51,087 nt of DNA. Origin: Chloroflexota bacterium. Lineage in GTDB: Bacteria; Chloroflexota; Anaerolineae; Anaerolineales; Anaerolineaceae. The notes under the pieces are model-generated. The model was given only the letters and a program-made list of their open reading frames with translations. It was not told where the DNA came from and made no database searches. Positions 42,230 to 51,086 of the stretch are shown here, piece by piece (positions within the stretch are counted from its first letter, which is position 1; each line of letters begins with the position of its first letter). The stretch spans positions 1 to 51,087 of the forward strand of contig JAAZKE010000097.1 in the NCBI GenBank assembly GCA_012799995.1, given 5' to 3'. The position numbers and the translations under genes are program-made.

Positions 42230-43129
42230 TCAAATTCCCGTAAGGTCCCTGATATATTTGCGAGCTTTGAGCGCATACTCAAATGGATTTGCCTTGGCAG
42301 GGTCCTGCTCAGCCTCGACTACCATCCAGCCTTCGTACCCGGTTTCTTTCAATGTATCAAAAACAGGTTTAAAATCGATTATGCCATCCCCTGGGACCGT
42401 AAAAACACCTGCCCGGACTGCGTCCAGGAAGCTCATTTTCTTTGCTTTCACTTCTTCATACACTGCACTGCGAATATCCTTAAGGTGCACATGTTTTACT
42501 CTTTCAGCGTATTTTTTTAAGATAGCCAGCGGGTCCTCCCCGGAAAACTTCAGGTGACCGGTATCGAACAAAAGGAAGACCAGCGAAGGATCGGTCAACT
42601 CCATTAAGCGATCAATCTCCGCTGCGGTCTGCACACCCGTTCCCATGTGGTGATGGATTGTGAGTGTCATGCCCTTTTCCTGCGCCAGTTTCCCCATCTC
42701 ATTGAAGCCATGAGCCACTTTGTTCCATTCTCCGGCTGTATATTCCGGTTTATTCTCCAGGATAGGAAGGTTGATTTTGCCTTGAATTGAGTTCCCCTGC
42801 TCAGAAGCACCGATGATTTTCGCGCCCAGAAAATGGAGCTTATCGCGGTGTTTGATGAATTCTGCGAGGTTTTCTTCCAACGGTTTGCTTAACAGAAAGG
42901 AGGAGAACCAGGCGTTGCAAATCTGCAACCCGCGAAGCTCAAGCTTCTGCTTGAGGATCTCTTTTTCTTTAGGATATTTCGTTCCAATTTCACAGCCGCT
43001 ATACCCGGCTAATGCCATCTCGCTGATGGTCTGCTCGAAAGTGTTTTCAGCCCCTAAATCAGGCATGTCATCATTCGTCCACGCTATCGGTGCAATCCCA
43101 AGTTTAATTCTCTCAGGGTCTAAGAGCAT
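42230..43129 (-). CDS. iolE: myo-inosose-2 dehydratase
   Basis: The ATG at 43129, with GGAG five bases before it, gives 299 residues, the normal size; the open frame reaches further upstream into the iolD end. IolE removes water from 2-keto-myo-inositol to give the trione. It is a xylose-isomerase-like TIM barrel: KLGIAPIAWTNDDMPDLG near 9, AGYSGCEIGTKYP near 41, TIHHHMGTGVQTAAEID near 156, LLFDTGHLKFSGEDPL near 186, HVHLKD near 214, and VVEAEQDPA near 275, which hold the acidic and His metal ligands. It follows iolD by 13 bp, and the GAPDH gene lies 107 bp downstream. Confidence 0.95.
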   Translation of the reverse strand: MLLDPERIKLGIAPIAWTNDDMPDLGAENTFEQTISEMALAGYSGCEIGTKYPKEKEILKQKLELRGLQICNAWFSSFLLSKPLEENLAEFIKHRDKLHFLGAKIIGASEQGNSIQGKINLPILENKPEYTAGEWNKVAHGFNEMGKLAQEKGMTLTIHHHMGTGVQTAAEIDRLMELTDPSLVFLLFDTGHLKFSGEDPLAILKKYAERVKHVHLKDIRSAVYEEVKAKKMSFLDAVRAGVFTVPGDGIIDFKPVFDTLKETGYEGWMVVEAEQDPAKANPFEYALKARKYIRDLTGI

Positions 43130-43142
43130 ACATTCTCCGGGG

Positions 43143-45011
43143 TTAATAATCTCTGGCTTCAGCGATATGCTTCTGCATATCAGCATACGCTTCTTTGCCG
43201 GCTTTGCTTTTGGTGACTTCAGCGACGCCAACCCGCCACCAACTCTCAAATCCGGGAGTCATGCTCTTTGGCATTACTTTGATATCAAATACACATGTTT
43301 TGGTCTGCTGTTTGGCATTTTTCAATGCCCGTCGCAACTCGCGCACGGAGGTGATTGTATAGGCTTTTGCACTATACCCTTCAGCAATTTTTGCAAAATT
43401 GATTTCAGCGATTGGTCCGTCCAACTCGCCTGATTTTGGATTCCGCTTGTTGAAAACAGTACCAAATGTATTAATTCCCTTTGAATTTTGCAGGTCTTCG
43501 ATGCATCCCCAGCCACTGTTATCAAAGATCATCACATTTATTTTGATCCCTTCCTGAATCGCTGTGTAGATTTCACTATGCAACATCAGGAAGCTGCCAT
43601 CGCCCAGAAACGCATAGACCTCCCGGTTGGGATCAGCCATCTTTACGCCTACCGCGGCATTAATTTCATAACCCATGCAGGAAAAACCATACTCCATGTG
43701 GTATGTGTTTATTTGACCGGGGCGGAAGAGGCGCTGCATGTCTCCAGGCAGGCTTCCGGCAGAACCAACTGCCACATCCTTGGATCGCATGAAATGGTTG
43801 ATCTCTCCGAGCGCCCTGGTCTGAGGCATATAGGTGCCGGTCACCTCGGCTGAATAGAACTCGTCAACCTGGCTTTCCCATTCTTGCTTGGCGAGTGCAA
43901 TTTCATCTTTATATTTCGTGGTGTACTTTCGTTTTTTAAGCGCTTTGCGAATTTCATGCAGGCTGATCCTTGCATCCCCAATGACAGGCAAAGCGTCCAT
44001 CTTGATTGCGTCAAACGAACAGATGTTGATCGAAAGAATTTTTACATTCGGGTTACGAAATCCCCATTTTGAACTGGTGGTGAAATCGCTGAAACGGGTT
44101 CCCACGCCGATGATCAGGTCAGCATCCTTCGCAATCATATTGGCAGCTTTCCCGCCCGTTACACCAACTCCGCCAAGATTGAGTGGGTGATCCCAGCGAA
44201 TGCAGGATTTACCGGCTTGTGTCTCAGAAATCGGTATATTGAAATCTTCGGCGAAGCGCAGTAATTCGATACCGGATTCACTGTAGCGGACACCGCCACC
44301 ACAGACAATCAGTGGTTTTTCGCTTGCAGTGATCAGGTCAACCGTGCGTTCAATCTGGCTTTCTGTCAACGGTACGCGCTCTATGTGCCAGACCCGTTTC
44401 TGGAAGAAATAATCTGGATAATCATAAGCTTCGCCCTGTACATCCTGTGGCAGCGCAACGCAAACAGCTCCAGTGTTTGCTGGATCAGTTAAGACCCGCA
44501 TCGCATGGATCATCGCAGTCATCAACTGCTCTGGTCGGTTGACACGATCCCAATAGCGGCAGACGCTGCGGAAGGCATCGTTTACAGTGGTACTGTAGCT
44601 TTCCGGGAATTCCACCTGCTGCAATACCGGATCGGGTTGACGCGTGGCAAATGTATCGCCAGGCAACACCAGTAGCGGAATGCGATTGGCGGTTGCCGTT
44701 CCGCAGGCGGTTACCATATTGAGCGCTCCTGGTCCGATCGATGAGATGCAGGGGATTATTTTCCGCCGGTTATTCTGCTTGGCGAAACCAATGGCGATAT
44801 GCGCCATGCCCTGCTCATTATGTCCCTGAATAAAGCGAATGTCGTTTACCCGCTTTTCAAGCGCTTCTCCAAGACCGACAACGCACCCATGTCCGAAAAC
44901 ACCCAGCACGCTCTCAACAAAGCGTTCTTCAAAGCCATCCAGGGCAATATACTGATTTTCCAGAAACTTGATCAGCGCTTGCGCCATTGTCATTCTGGTT
45001 CTTTTTACCAT
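43143..45011 (-). CDS. iolD: 3D-(3,5/4)-trihydroxycyclohexane-1,2-dione hydrolase
   Basis: This 622-residue ThDP enzyme hydrolyses the inositol-derived trione to 5-deoxy-glucuronate, opening the ring. The N-terminal domain has the activating Glu in IQGHNEQGMAHIAIGFAKQ near 61-79 and ISSIGPGALNMVTACGTATA near 90. The middle domain has ADLIIGVGTRFSDFTT near 292. The C-terminal ThDP motif is FLGDGSFLMLHSEIYTAI to NSGWGCIEDL (about 471-512). A GGGGAGGAA ribosome site precedes the ATG. Length and motifs are standard. It lies 12 bp after the iolB stop in the iolG-B-D-E order. Confidence 0.96.
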   Translation of the reverse strand: MVKRTRMTMAQALIKFLENQYIALDGFEERFVESVLGVFGHGCVVGLGEALEKRVNDIRFIQGHNEQGMAHIAIGFAKQNNRRKIIPCISSIGPGALNMVTACGTATANRIPLLVLPGDTFATRQPDPVLQQVEFPESYSTTVNDAFRSVCRYWDRVNRPEQLMTAMIHAMRVLTDPANTGAVCVALPQDVQGEAYDYPDYFFQKRVWHIERVPLTESQIERTVDLITASEKPLIVCGGGVRYSESGIELLRFAEDFNIPISETQAGKSCIRWDHPLNLGGVGVTGGKAANMIAKDADLIIGVGTRFSDFTTSSKWGFRNPNVKILSINICSFDAIKMDALPVIGDARISLHEIRKALKKRKYTTKYKDEIALAKQEWESQVDEFYSAEVTGTYMPQTRALGEINHFMRSKDVAVGSAGSLPGDMQRLFRPGQINTYHMEYGFSCMGYEINAAVGVKMADPNREVYAFLGDGSFLMLHSEIYTAIQEGIKINVMIFDNSGWGCIEDLQNSKGINTFGTVFNKRNPKSGELDGPIAEINFAKIAEGYSAKAYTITSVRELRRALKNAKQQTKTCVFDIKVMPKSMTPGFESWWRVGVAEVTKSKAGKEAYADMQKHIAEARDY

Positions 45012-45023
45012 CGATTCCTCCCC

Positions 45024-45821
45024 TTATTTGTTATCTGGCCAAAACTTGGCATTGGGATCAGTTACCCACTGATATTGTGGTTCAAAAGTTTGAATTCCAT
45101 AAGGTTTTCCATCCAGATGCCGGATAACCCATAAATACCAGAGAGCATATCCGGGATAGGTTACATGGGGATGGGTTTGACCGGCATGGATCAAAATTGT
45201 ATCGTTATCGCTCAGCTTATAGGCTTCTTCCCCGATCTGCGCCAGCGCATGACCGCCGGCGGGATTGGTTTTGTAATAGTAGATCTCCGGTTGAGGATGA
45301 TGGTGCGGCGGATAGGAGCTCCATTTGCCTGGGAATCCGATCACCTCACCGATCACAAGGTTGGCGTAGGGGGCGTTCGTATAGTCAAACACGGTGCGCA
45401 CGATTCGCGTTGAAGTCTCCTGCATGGTACCGGCTCCGCGGTATTCATCGGGGGAATCCTCGGGGGTATAAAGGCGGGGAACGAACTCCCGTTCATTGGT
45501 TGTGCGGTTAACGGTCAGTTCAGTGTCTTCTGCTAGTCCGATGATCTTGACACTTGTATTTGCGGGCAGGTGCAGCACATAGCAGCCGACATCAAAACAG
45601 TTTTCTCTCTTAATCTCAACTTCCTGCTCATCATAGATCAGTTTGACCCATCCATAAACCAGCAGATAAGCTTTTTCCAACTTACTATCATCGACGTATT
45701 CCTGATTTTTCTTAAGGCGAAGAATTCCAAAATCCATCAGCATATCCGGATCCCCGCCCTGGCGGGTGATTTCGTTGTAGCCAAATTCGAATTCTTTTCC
45801 TTTGATATGAACAGTTTTCAT
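45024..45821 (-). CDS. iolB: 5-deoxy-glucuronate isomerase
   Basis: This 265-residue cupin-fold enzyme converts 5-deoxy-glucuronate to 5-dehydro-2-deoxygluconate. The metal site is visible in SYPPHHHPQPEIYYYK near 162-177 and HAGQTHPHVTYPGYALWYLWVIRH near 210-233. The N-terminal cupin half contains the YGWVKLIYD and DVGCYVLHLPANT strands. Its start overlaps the iolG stop by 4 bp (ATGA). Length is normal. Confidence 0.94.
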   Translation of the reverse strand: MKTVHIKGKEFEFGYNEITRQGGDPDMLMDFGILRLKKNQEYVDDSKLEKAYLLVYGWVKLIYDEQEVEIKRENCFDVGCYVLHLPANTSVKIIGLAEDTELTVNRTTNEREFVPRLYTPEDSPDEYRGAGTMQETSTRIVRTVFDYTNAPYANLVIGEVIGFPGKWSSYPPHHHPQPEIYYYKTNPAGGHALAQIGEEAYKLSDNDTILIHAGQTHPHVTYPGYALWYLWVIRHLDGKPYGIQTFEPQYQWVTDPNAKFWPDNK

Positions 45822-46849
45822 CCGATTTCATGTCCCTTTCTAATCTCTGAAATTTTCACCGGCCGGTTTTCTTTTCTGGAGATGTTTGCTGCTTTTGCGA
45901 TCAAAATAGGGCGCAAACCATCTTCTACTGTAACCGGAACGGGGGTGTCGTTTAATACTGCGTCAACAAATGCTTTAATTTCATTTTTGAATGAACTCAT
46001 ATAACGCTCAAGGAAGAAAAACAACGGTTTGTCATAGCAAACAGCTTCATTTGTGCTGATTTTTACATTGGTTTCGCGAACGTTCTCAGCCTCCGCCGCG
46101 CCCGCAGTGCCGAATACTTCTACACGTTGATCGTAGCCATAGGCGGATTTGCGGCAGTTGTCAATGATGCCAAGTGCTCCGGTCTCAAAGCGCAGGATGA
46201 TCGCGGCAGTGTCAATATCGTCAATTTTCTTCAAATCCGGATTGACTGTTACAGCACCAACTGCGAATACCTCATCAATTTCGCTGCCTGCCTGGAAATA
46301 AGCCATATCAAAATCATGGATGGTCATATCCAGGAACAGTCCTCCAGATGATGCTGCGTATTCCATGGAGGGTGGTTCCGGATCACGTGATGTGATTTTC
46401 ACGATTTGGATCTCGCCAAGATCTCCTGATCGTGCCAATCGGTTTATTTTGCTGAAATTATCGTCAAAGCGACGGTTAAAACCGACCTGCATTTTTACAC
46501 CGGTTTCATCAATCACCCGTTTGATTTCCAGAATTTTATCAATTTCAACTTCTACTGGTTTCTCACAAAAGATATGCTTTCCGGCGCGTGCAGCAGCGAT
46601 GGTAATTTCCGCATGGGTCTTTGACGGAGTGCAAACCAAAACTGCATTGATTGTCGGGTCAGCCAGCACCTCCTTATAATCTTCACAATACTTGGGAATG
46701 TGGAATTCCTCTGCGGCTTTTTGGGCTGCTCCTGGAAAAGGATCGGAGATTATCTCGATTTCTGCTTCTGGAATTCCCGTCTTAATAGATTGAGCGTGCA
46801 CCCTGCCGATTCTACCTGCACCGATGATACCCAAACGGACTTTTTTCAT
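45818..46849 (-). CDS. iolG: myo-inositol 2-dehydrogenase, Gfo/Idh/MocA family
   Basis: This 343-residue NAD-dependent enzyme oxidises myo-inositol to 2-keto-myo-inositol (scyllo-inosose). It has GIIGAGRIGRVHAQSI (8-23), CEKPVE near 93-98 with the catalytic Lys, GFNRRFDDNF near 122 and LDMTIHDFDMAYF near 171 with the catalytic Asp and His. AAIILRFETGALGIIDNCR near 220 is also a family stretch. It is the first gene of the iol operon, with an AT-rich leader carrying two TATAAT boxes upstream. Related sugar dehydrogenases are similar, but the iol context fixes the role. Confidence 0.92.
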   Translation of the reverse strand: MKKVRLGIIGAGRIGRVHAQSIKTGIPEAEIEIISDPFPGAAQKAAEEFHIPKYCEDYKEVLADPTINAVLVCTPSKTHAEITIAAARAGKHIFCEKPVEVEIDKILEIKRVIDETGVKMQVGFNRRFDDNFSKINRLARSGDLGEIQIVKITSRDPEPPSMEYAASSGGLFLDMTIHDFDMAYFQAGSEIDEVFAVGAVTVNPDLKKIDDIDTAAIILRFETGALGIIDNCRKSAYGYDQRVEVFGTAGAAEAENVRETNVKISTNEAVCYDKPLFFFLERYMSSFKNEIKAFVDAVLNDTPVPVTVEDGLRPILIAKAANISRKENRPVKISEIRKGHEIG

Positions 46850-47176
46850 AAAGATTTCTCCTTAATCGGGATAATGGGATTTAGGTAAATATGTCTGAGA
46901 TTATATGTATTATTTAAATTATAATAACATTTTTCAACGTTTAATCAATTTGATATTTGTAACCTGTTTCTATGAATTATTTCTTGATAATTTAAGAAAA
47001 TTCAATCAGAATCGTTGAAATTAGAAATTATCAGGAGTTTTGCGAGAATACCGGTTATTGATGGAATTGACTGTTTCAAGAATAAAGAAGCTGTTGCGAT
47101 ACTTTTATGATTGAAGGATCGTCTCCAAAAGATGCTAATTGAAAGGGTTCAATCTATTGGAGACGATTCATGAATT
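46850..47176 (-). promoter_or_regulatory. 327-bp gap with candidate iol promoters and a long hairpin
   Basis: On the minus strand TATAAT occurs at 46905-46900 and 46923-46918. The second has TTGATT (46948-46943) at a long 19-bp spacing, and TTGAAA (46937-46932) lies between. AAGGAG before the iolG ATG is the ribosome site. Near the ettA end, ATCGTCTCCAA (47118-47128) and TTGGAGACGAT (47157-47167) form an 11-bp stem whose loop contains a second pairing, ATTGAA / TTCAAT; it lacks a good T run. TCAATCAGAATCGTTGA at 47002-47018 resembles the palindrome before GAPDH. Confidence 0.4.
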
Positions 47177-48862
47177 TTAGATGCGCGTGAGGGAACGGTA
47201 TTTCATTCGGTGGGGAGTGTCAGCGGCGATCCCCAGGCGAGCGCGGCGATCTTCCTCATATTGCGTGTAGTTCCCGTCAAAAAAGCGCACGGATCCATCA
47301 TCCTCAAAGGCCAGGATATGGGTTGCGATGCGGTCCAGAAACCAGCGGTCATGAGAAATCACCAGCACGCAACCGCCAAAATTTTCCAACCCTTCTTCCA
47401 GAGCGCGGATCGTGTTGACATCTAGATCGTTGGTGGGCTCATCCAGCAGAAGCACATTTGCCTGACTTTTCAATGTTTTTGCCAATTGGATGCGGTTGCG
47501 CTCTCCACCTGACAGCACGCCAACCTTTTTCTGTTGATCCGTTCCGGAGAAATTGAATCGCGAAACGTAGGCGCGTGAATTAATTTTACGCTCCCCAATT
47601 TTCAGCTCATCCAAGCCGTCTGATATCTCTTCCCAGATCGTTTTGTTGGGGTCCAGACTCTCGCGACTCTGATTCATATACCCGAGTTTGACTGTTTCAC
47701 CGATTCTGAGCGTTCCCCCGTCAGGTTTTTCCTGCTCAACAATCAAGCGGAAAAGCGTTGTTTTTCCGGCACCGTTTGGCCCGATAATCCCAATCACCCC
47801 ACCCGGAGGCAGGTTGAATGATACGTTTTCAAGCAGAATGCGTTCACCGTACACTTTTTTCAAATCAATGGCTTCAATCACCAGATTTCCCAAACGGGGA
47901 CCAGGCGGAATGAATAATTGAAGTTCTTCATTTTCTTTGACATAGTCCTGCGATAACAATTTTTCATAAGAGCTGATACGTGCCTTGGACTTGGTATGCT
48001 GCCCTTTTGGTGACATCCGAATCCATTCCAACTCGCGCGCAAGCGTGCGTTGGCGTTGACTCTCGCCCTTTTCTTCATTGATGAGCCTGGCGCGTTTTTG
48101 TTCGAGCCAGGAAGAATAATTCCCCTGGTATGGGATTCCCTGCCCGCGATCCAGCTCCAGAATCCAACCGGCAACATGGTCGAGAAAATATCGGTCATGG
48201 GTTACTGCAATCACAGTGCCGGGATAAGTTTTCAGATGCCGCTCTAACCAGGCAACAGCTTCGGCATCCAGATGGTTTGTGGGTTCGTCCAGCAACAGGA
48301 TATCAGGGCTTTGCAATAGCAGCCTGCAAAGTGCGACACGGCGTTTTTCGCCGCCGGAGAGTACCTTCACCGGCTGATCCTCGGGAGGGCAGCGTAGCGC
48401 ATCCATTGCCATTTCCAACCTGGCATCCAAATCCCAGGCGTTTAAAATGTCAATCTTTTCCTGAACTTTGCCCTGTTTTTCTATCAGTTTATCCATCTCG
48501 TCATTAGTCATCGGTTCGGAAAAACGCATATTGATCTGCTCAAATTCTTTCAGTAAATCAATCGATTCCTGAACTCCTTCCTCAACGACTTCGCGCACGG
48601 TCTTCTCATTATCGACGAGCGGTTCCTGCTCCAGATAGCCAACAGTATAGCCAGGAGAGAGAATCGTCTCGCCAACAAAATCCTGATCTACGCCTGCGAG
48701 AATTTTTAAAAGGGAGCTTTTTCCTGAACCATTAAGTCCCAGCACACCGATTTTTGCACCATAGAAATAGGAGAGGTAAATATCTTTCAGAACATGCTTT
48801 TTATCGTATAGTTTGGAAACTCCAATCATGGAGTAGATTACTTTATTGGGGTCAATGGCCAT
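47177..48862 (-). CDS. ettA: energy-dependent translational throttle protein EttA (ABC-F)
   Basis: The ATG at 48862, with GGAG six bases before it, gives 561 residues, close to family length; the open frame continues further upstream without support. EttA binds the ribosome E site and gates translation by ADP/ATP level. Seen are two ABC cassettes: GLNGSGKSSLLKIL near 40 and GPNGAGKTTLFRL near 355 (Walker A), both with LSGGE signatures (VKVLSGGEKRRVALCRLLL, VGVLSGGERNRIQLAKTLK) and LLLDEPTNHLD / LLLDEPTNDLD. The linker (about 240-330) has the arm-like WLEQKRARLINEEKGESQRQ and the ribosome-binding KARISSYEKLL. It follows a SUI1 gene by 28 bp. Confidence 0.94.
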   Translation of the reverse strand: MAIDPNKVIYSMIGVSKLYDKKHVLKDIYLSYFYGAKIGVLGLNGSGKSSLLKILAGVDQDFVGETILSPGYTVGYLEQEPLVDNEKTVREVVEEGVQESIDLLKEFEQINMRFSEPMTNDEMDKLIEKQGKVQEKIDILNAWDLDARLEMAMDALRCPPEDQPVKVLSGGEKRRVALCRLLLQSPDILLLDEPTNHLDAEAVAWLERHLKTYPGTVIAVTHDRYFLDHVAGWILELDRGQGIPYQGNYSSWLEQKRARLINEEKGESQRQRTLARELEWIRMSPKGQHTKSKARISSYEKLLSQDYVKENEELQLFIPPGPRLGNLVIEAIDLKKVYGERILLENVSFNLPPGGVIGIIGPNGAGKTTLFRLIVEQEKPDGGTLRIGETVKLGYMNQSRESLDPNKTIWEEISDGLDELKIGERKINSRAYVSRFNFSGTDQQKKVGVLSGGERNRIQLAKTLKSQANVLLLDEPTNDLDVNTIRALEEGLENFGGCVLVISHDRWFLDRIATHILAFEDDGSVRFFDGNYTQYEEDRRARLGIAADTPHRMKYRSLTRI

Positions 48863-48890
48863 TGTTTTCTCCGTGGTGTTTTTTATGGGG

Positions 48891-49250
48891 CTAACCGCCG
48901 CTTTTTTTTGCTGGTAAACCATTCTCTTTGAAATAGGCGAGGATCAGTTCGACTCTATTTCCCTGAATCTCAAGCGAACCGTCTTTCCAGGAACCACCTG
49001 TGCCTAATTTCTTTTTCAGCTTTGTCAGGTGTGACAAGGCATCGTCCTTCGTGCCTGGTATGCCACTGACAGTAGTTACTTCTTTACCGCCGCGTCCCTT
49101 TTTCTCAAGCCGAACACGAACAATGCTGTCGGCTGGATTGAACGCCTGGGAATTTTTCAGATCGCAAATGCATTTCTGGAGCGGGCGTCCACATTGAGAG
49201 CAATGCCTGCCAAATTCTGTCGAAAAAACGGTTTGATTCTGCCGGGACAT
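48891..49250 (-). CDS. SUI1/YciH-family translation factor
   Basis: This 119-residue protein has an N-terminal Cys group (CSQCGRPLQKCIC) that may bind zinc, followed by the eIF1-like fold: IVRVRLEKKGRGGKEVTTVSGIPG near 43-66, KKLGTGGSWKDGSLEIQGNRVELILAYFKENG near 80-111. The GTGGS loop is the family's basic surface loop. Bacterial YciH affects initiation fidelity. It starts at the ATG of 49250, and TATAAT sits only 8 bases upstream without a ribosome site, so it is a leaderless candidate. EttA follows, so both are translation-related. Confidence 0.9.
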   Translation of the reverse strand: MSRQNQTVFSTEFGRHCSQCGRPLQKCICDLKNSQAFNPADSIVRVRLEKKGRGGKEVTTVSGIPGTKDDALSHLTKLKKKLGTGGSWKDGSLEIQGNRVELILAYFKENGLPAKKSGG

Positions 49251-49258
49251 ACGCCATA

Positions 49259-49264
49259 ATTATA
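49259..49264 (-). promoter_or_regulatory. -10 box 8 bases before the SUI1 start (leaderless candidate)
   Basis: TATAAT on the minus strand at 49264-49259 lies 8 bases before the ATG at 49250-49248, so transcription would begin at or within a base or two of the start codon. No purine-rich ribosome site is seen in TATGGCGT. The upstream terminator at 49274-49304 prevents read-through from the previous gene, which means this box is probably the real promoter. Confidence 0.5.
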
Positions 49265-49273
49265 CAGCATACA

Positions 49274-49304
49274 AAAATCGCTCTCCAGTGCGGAAAGCGA
49301 TTTT
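49274..49304 (-). terminator. terminator of the zinc-ribbon protein gene
   Basis: AAAATCGCT (49274-49282) pairs with AGCGATTTT (49296-49304), and the stem continues as TCC/GGA after one mismatch. On the minus strand it ends in TTTTTGT. It lies 24 bp after the stop at 49328. Confidence 0.85.
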
Positions 49305-49327
49305 GAGCTTGAAGCCCGACGAGAAAT

Positions 49328-49786
49328 TTACACCCCCAGCATTAATGCAAACAGGGCGATCAGTCCACAGCAGCACAATAACAGAACCACCAGAACAGCT
49401 ACTGTAATCCAAACCCATTTATTTATCTGAGTTGAATTATTGCCGTTATGGGTGGGGGCACTTGCTTTCGGAAGCTCAGCAGTTTCTGAAACGACTGATC
49501 CCTCAATTGTCGGAGGAACGGTGTCGTTCTCATCAACAAAAAATGGATCCGGTAACGTATCAATGGTGGGCTCTTCGGCAGTTTCTTTCACCGAAGCAAC
49601 AGTCTCTATATGCTCTTCAATAACTTCATCTATATGGACATCCGGTATTTCTACAACTTCTGGTGAAGCCGGAGCAAAATCTTCCTCTTTAAGTGCTCCA
49701 AGATAAGCGTTGCAGTAAGGACATTGTTTGCTGTTTTTATCAATCTCAGCGGAACAGTTTGGGCATAATATTTTCTGATTTTCCAT
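49328..49786 (-). CDS. zinc-ribbon protein with C-terminal membrane anchor
   Basis: The ATG at 49786, preceded by GAGGAG at 6 bases, gives 152 residues; an earlier in-frame ATG is weaker. Residues 7-27 carry two CxxC pairs (CPNCSAEIDKNSKQCPYCNAYL), a zinc ribbon. Residues 28-115 are an acidic, Val/Glu/Thr-rich low-complexity region. The C terminus is a single membrane helix with four Cys-rich core residues (WITVAVLVVLLLCCCGLIALFALML). Such tail-anchored zinc-ribbon proteins are common in Anaerolineae-like genomes; the function is not known. Confidence 0.7.
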   Translation of the reverse strand: MENQKILCPNCSAEIDKNSKQCPYCNAYLGALKEEDFAPASPEVVEIPDVHIDEVIEEHIETVASVKETAEEPTIDTLPDPFFVDENDTVPPTIEGSVVSETAELPKASAPTHNGNNSTQINKWVWITVAVLVVLLLCCCGLIALFALMLGV

Positions 49787-49840
49787 CCAAATCTCCTCGT
49801 TCATTCGATAACCACCCTGGTTTTCGAAAATGTCTTTCTG

Positions 49841-50719
49841 TTAACCATATACGATGGAAGGGTCAAAACGTTTCGAATCAATCTCACCCGTCCAAGGCCC
49901 GTGCTTTTCCTGTTTCATGGACGTGACAATCCCTGCGATCTGGGCAGATCGGGCAGGGTCATGCTTGATGCGTGAGCCGACGTATGAGGTGATACAGGTA
50001 TCACCACGGCCAGTCCGTCCATCCAGAGAAAGCGGTGTAAAGGGGGCGTGATAGAACTCTCCATTTGCATAAACAAGAGCCCCGCTGGATTGCGTCAGCA
50101 CGATCTCTTTCGGACCATGGGCTGCGAGAATTTTGGCAGCTTCTTTGAGGTCTGTTTTGCCGGTCATGTGTTCTGCCTCAGCGCGGTCCACTTTCAGATA
50201 GGTAACATGTTTCAGCCCCTCTTCCATATCTTTCCAGGGGCGGAAGTTAAGTTCATCTCCTTCTGGAACGCGTACAAAACCCTGAACATCGAGTGCAATC
50301 GGGGCTCTTTTTGCTAATTCGACCAATGTAGGCAAGGTGATTTCGCCGGCAATGATCGGCGTGATCATAATCGTTTTTACATTTACATTGGGGATTTTTT
50401 CGAGCGGAATTTCCCCTGCGAAACCGTTAAGTCTGCAGATTCTCCGCTCCATGTCTTTGGATTGGTAAATATTGATGCATCCTGATGATTGTGGAGCTGT
50501 TAAAGCCTCCACATCAATTCCGAGATCAGTCAGTTCTTTCAAATAGTGGAAGTCTTCAGGGTTCCCCTGCGTCACCACGCCCGTTTCCAGACCCAGTCGG
50601 CGTAATACAACGCTGCCATAATAAACTGCACCGCCGGGACTTTCAAACTCATTGCCATCAACGATAATCTTATCTTTGGCAAAATGACCAACCATCAGAA
50701 TATCCAGATCATTCCTCAT
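49841..50719 (-). CDS. PfkB-family carbohydrate kinase
   Basis: This 292-residue kinase has the N-terminal PfkB pattern (LMVGHFAKDKIIVDG, PGGAVYYGSVVLRRLGLETGVVTQGN) and the C-terminal signature LDGRTGRGDTCITSYVGSRI near 230-249, in which the conserved GAGD is GRGD with the catalytic Asp. VTYLKVDRAEAEHMTG near 172 and KEIVLTQSSGALVY near 203 bind the nucleotide region. It is shorter than ribokinase. Sugar specificity is not evident; members also phosphorylate inositol, nucleosides or fructose phosphates, and inositol genes lie 3 kb away. It stands alone between two gaps. Confidence 0.85.
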   Translation of the reverse strand: MRNDLDILMVGHFAKDKIIVDGNEFESPGGAVYYGSVVLRRLGLETGVVTQGNPEDFHYLKELTDLGIDVEALTAPQSSGCINIYQSKDMERRICRLNGFAGEIPLEKIPNVNVKTIMITPIIAGEITLPTLVELAKRAPIALDVQGFVRVPEGDELNFRPWKDMEEGLKHVTYLKVDRAEAEHMTGKTDLKEAAKILAAHGPKEIVLTQSSGALVYANGEFYHAPFTPLSLDGRTGRGDTCITSYVGSRIKHDPARSAQIAGIVTSMKQEKHGPWTGEIDSKRFDPSIVYG

Positions 50720-50759
50720 TTTTTCTCTCCCAATTTATTCTTTGAAATAAACGAATATG

Positions 50760-51086
50760 TTAAGGTGTTGCTTCAGGAGTTGTCTCCTCAATCATTACTT
50801 CGGTTGTGCTGATCGGAATAGTAGGCGTCAGCGTAATTGTCGGATTAATTGTCCCGAGCACATAACAGGGTGACTTGAAGGGGTAGTAAACCCTGCAAAA
50901 ATCTGCACATCCTTGCCCCTGTTGGATGCTACGCGCACTGTCTGAACACATGAACTCCAATTGAGACTGCTGGCCAGGTTGACTGGTTGATGTGATCGTA
51001 GCAGTCATTGAAGGAACTGATGTGATTTGAGAATTTTGTCCAACGATCAGGTTATAGGAAAAAGACATCACGATAGCATTGTTCAT
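50760..51086 (-). CDS. C-terminal part of a Cys- and Thr-rich exported protein (possibly truncated by the window)
   Basis: The reading frame ends at the TAA at 50762-50760 and is open to the window edge; its first ATG is at 51086-51084, but the true start may lie beyond. The visible 108 residues hold four Cys (near 47, 60, 64 and 73) in a CADFCRVYYPFKSPC context and a Thr/Pro/Ile-rich tail ending TTPEATP. This composition resembles other exported proteins of the window. No named family is recognised. Confidence 0.45.
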   Translation of the reverse strand: MNNAIVMSFSYNLIVGQNSQITSVPSMTATITSTSQPGQQSQLEFMCSDSARSIQQGQGCADFCRVYYPFKSPCYVLGTINPTITLTPTIPISTTEVMIEETTPEATP

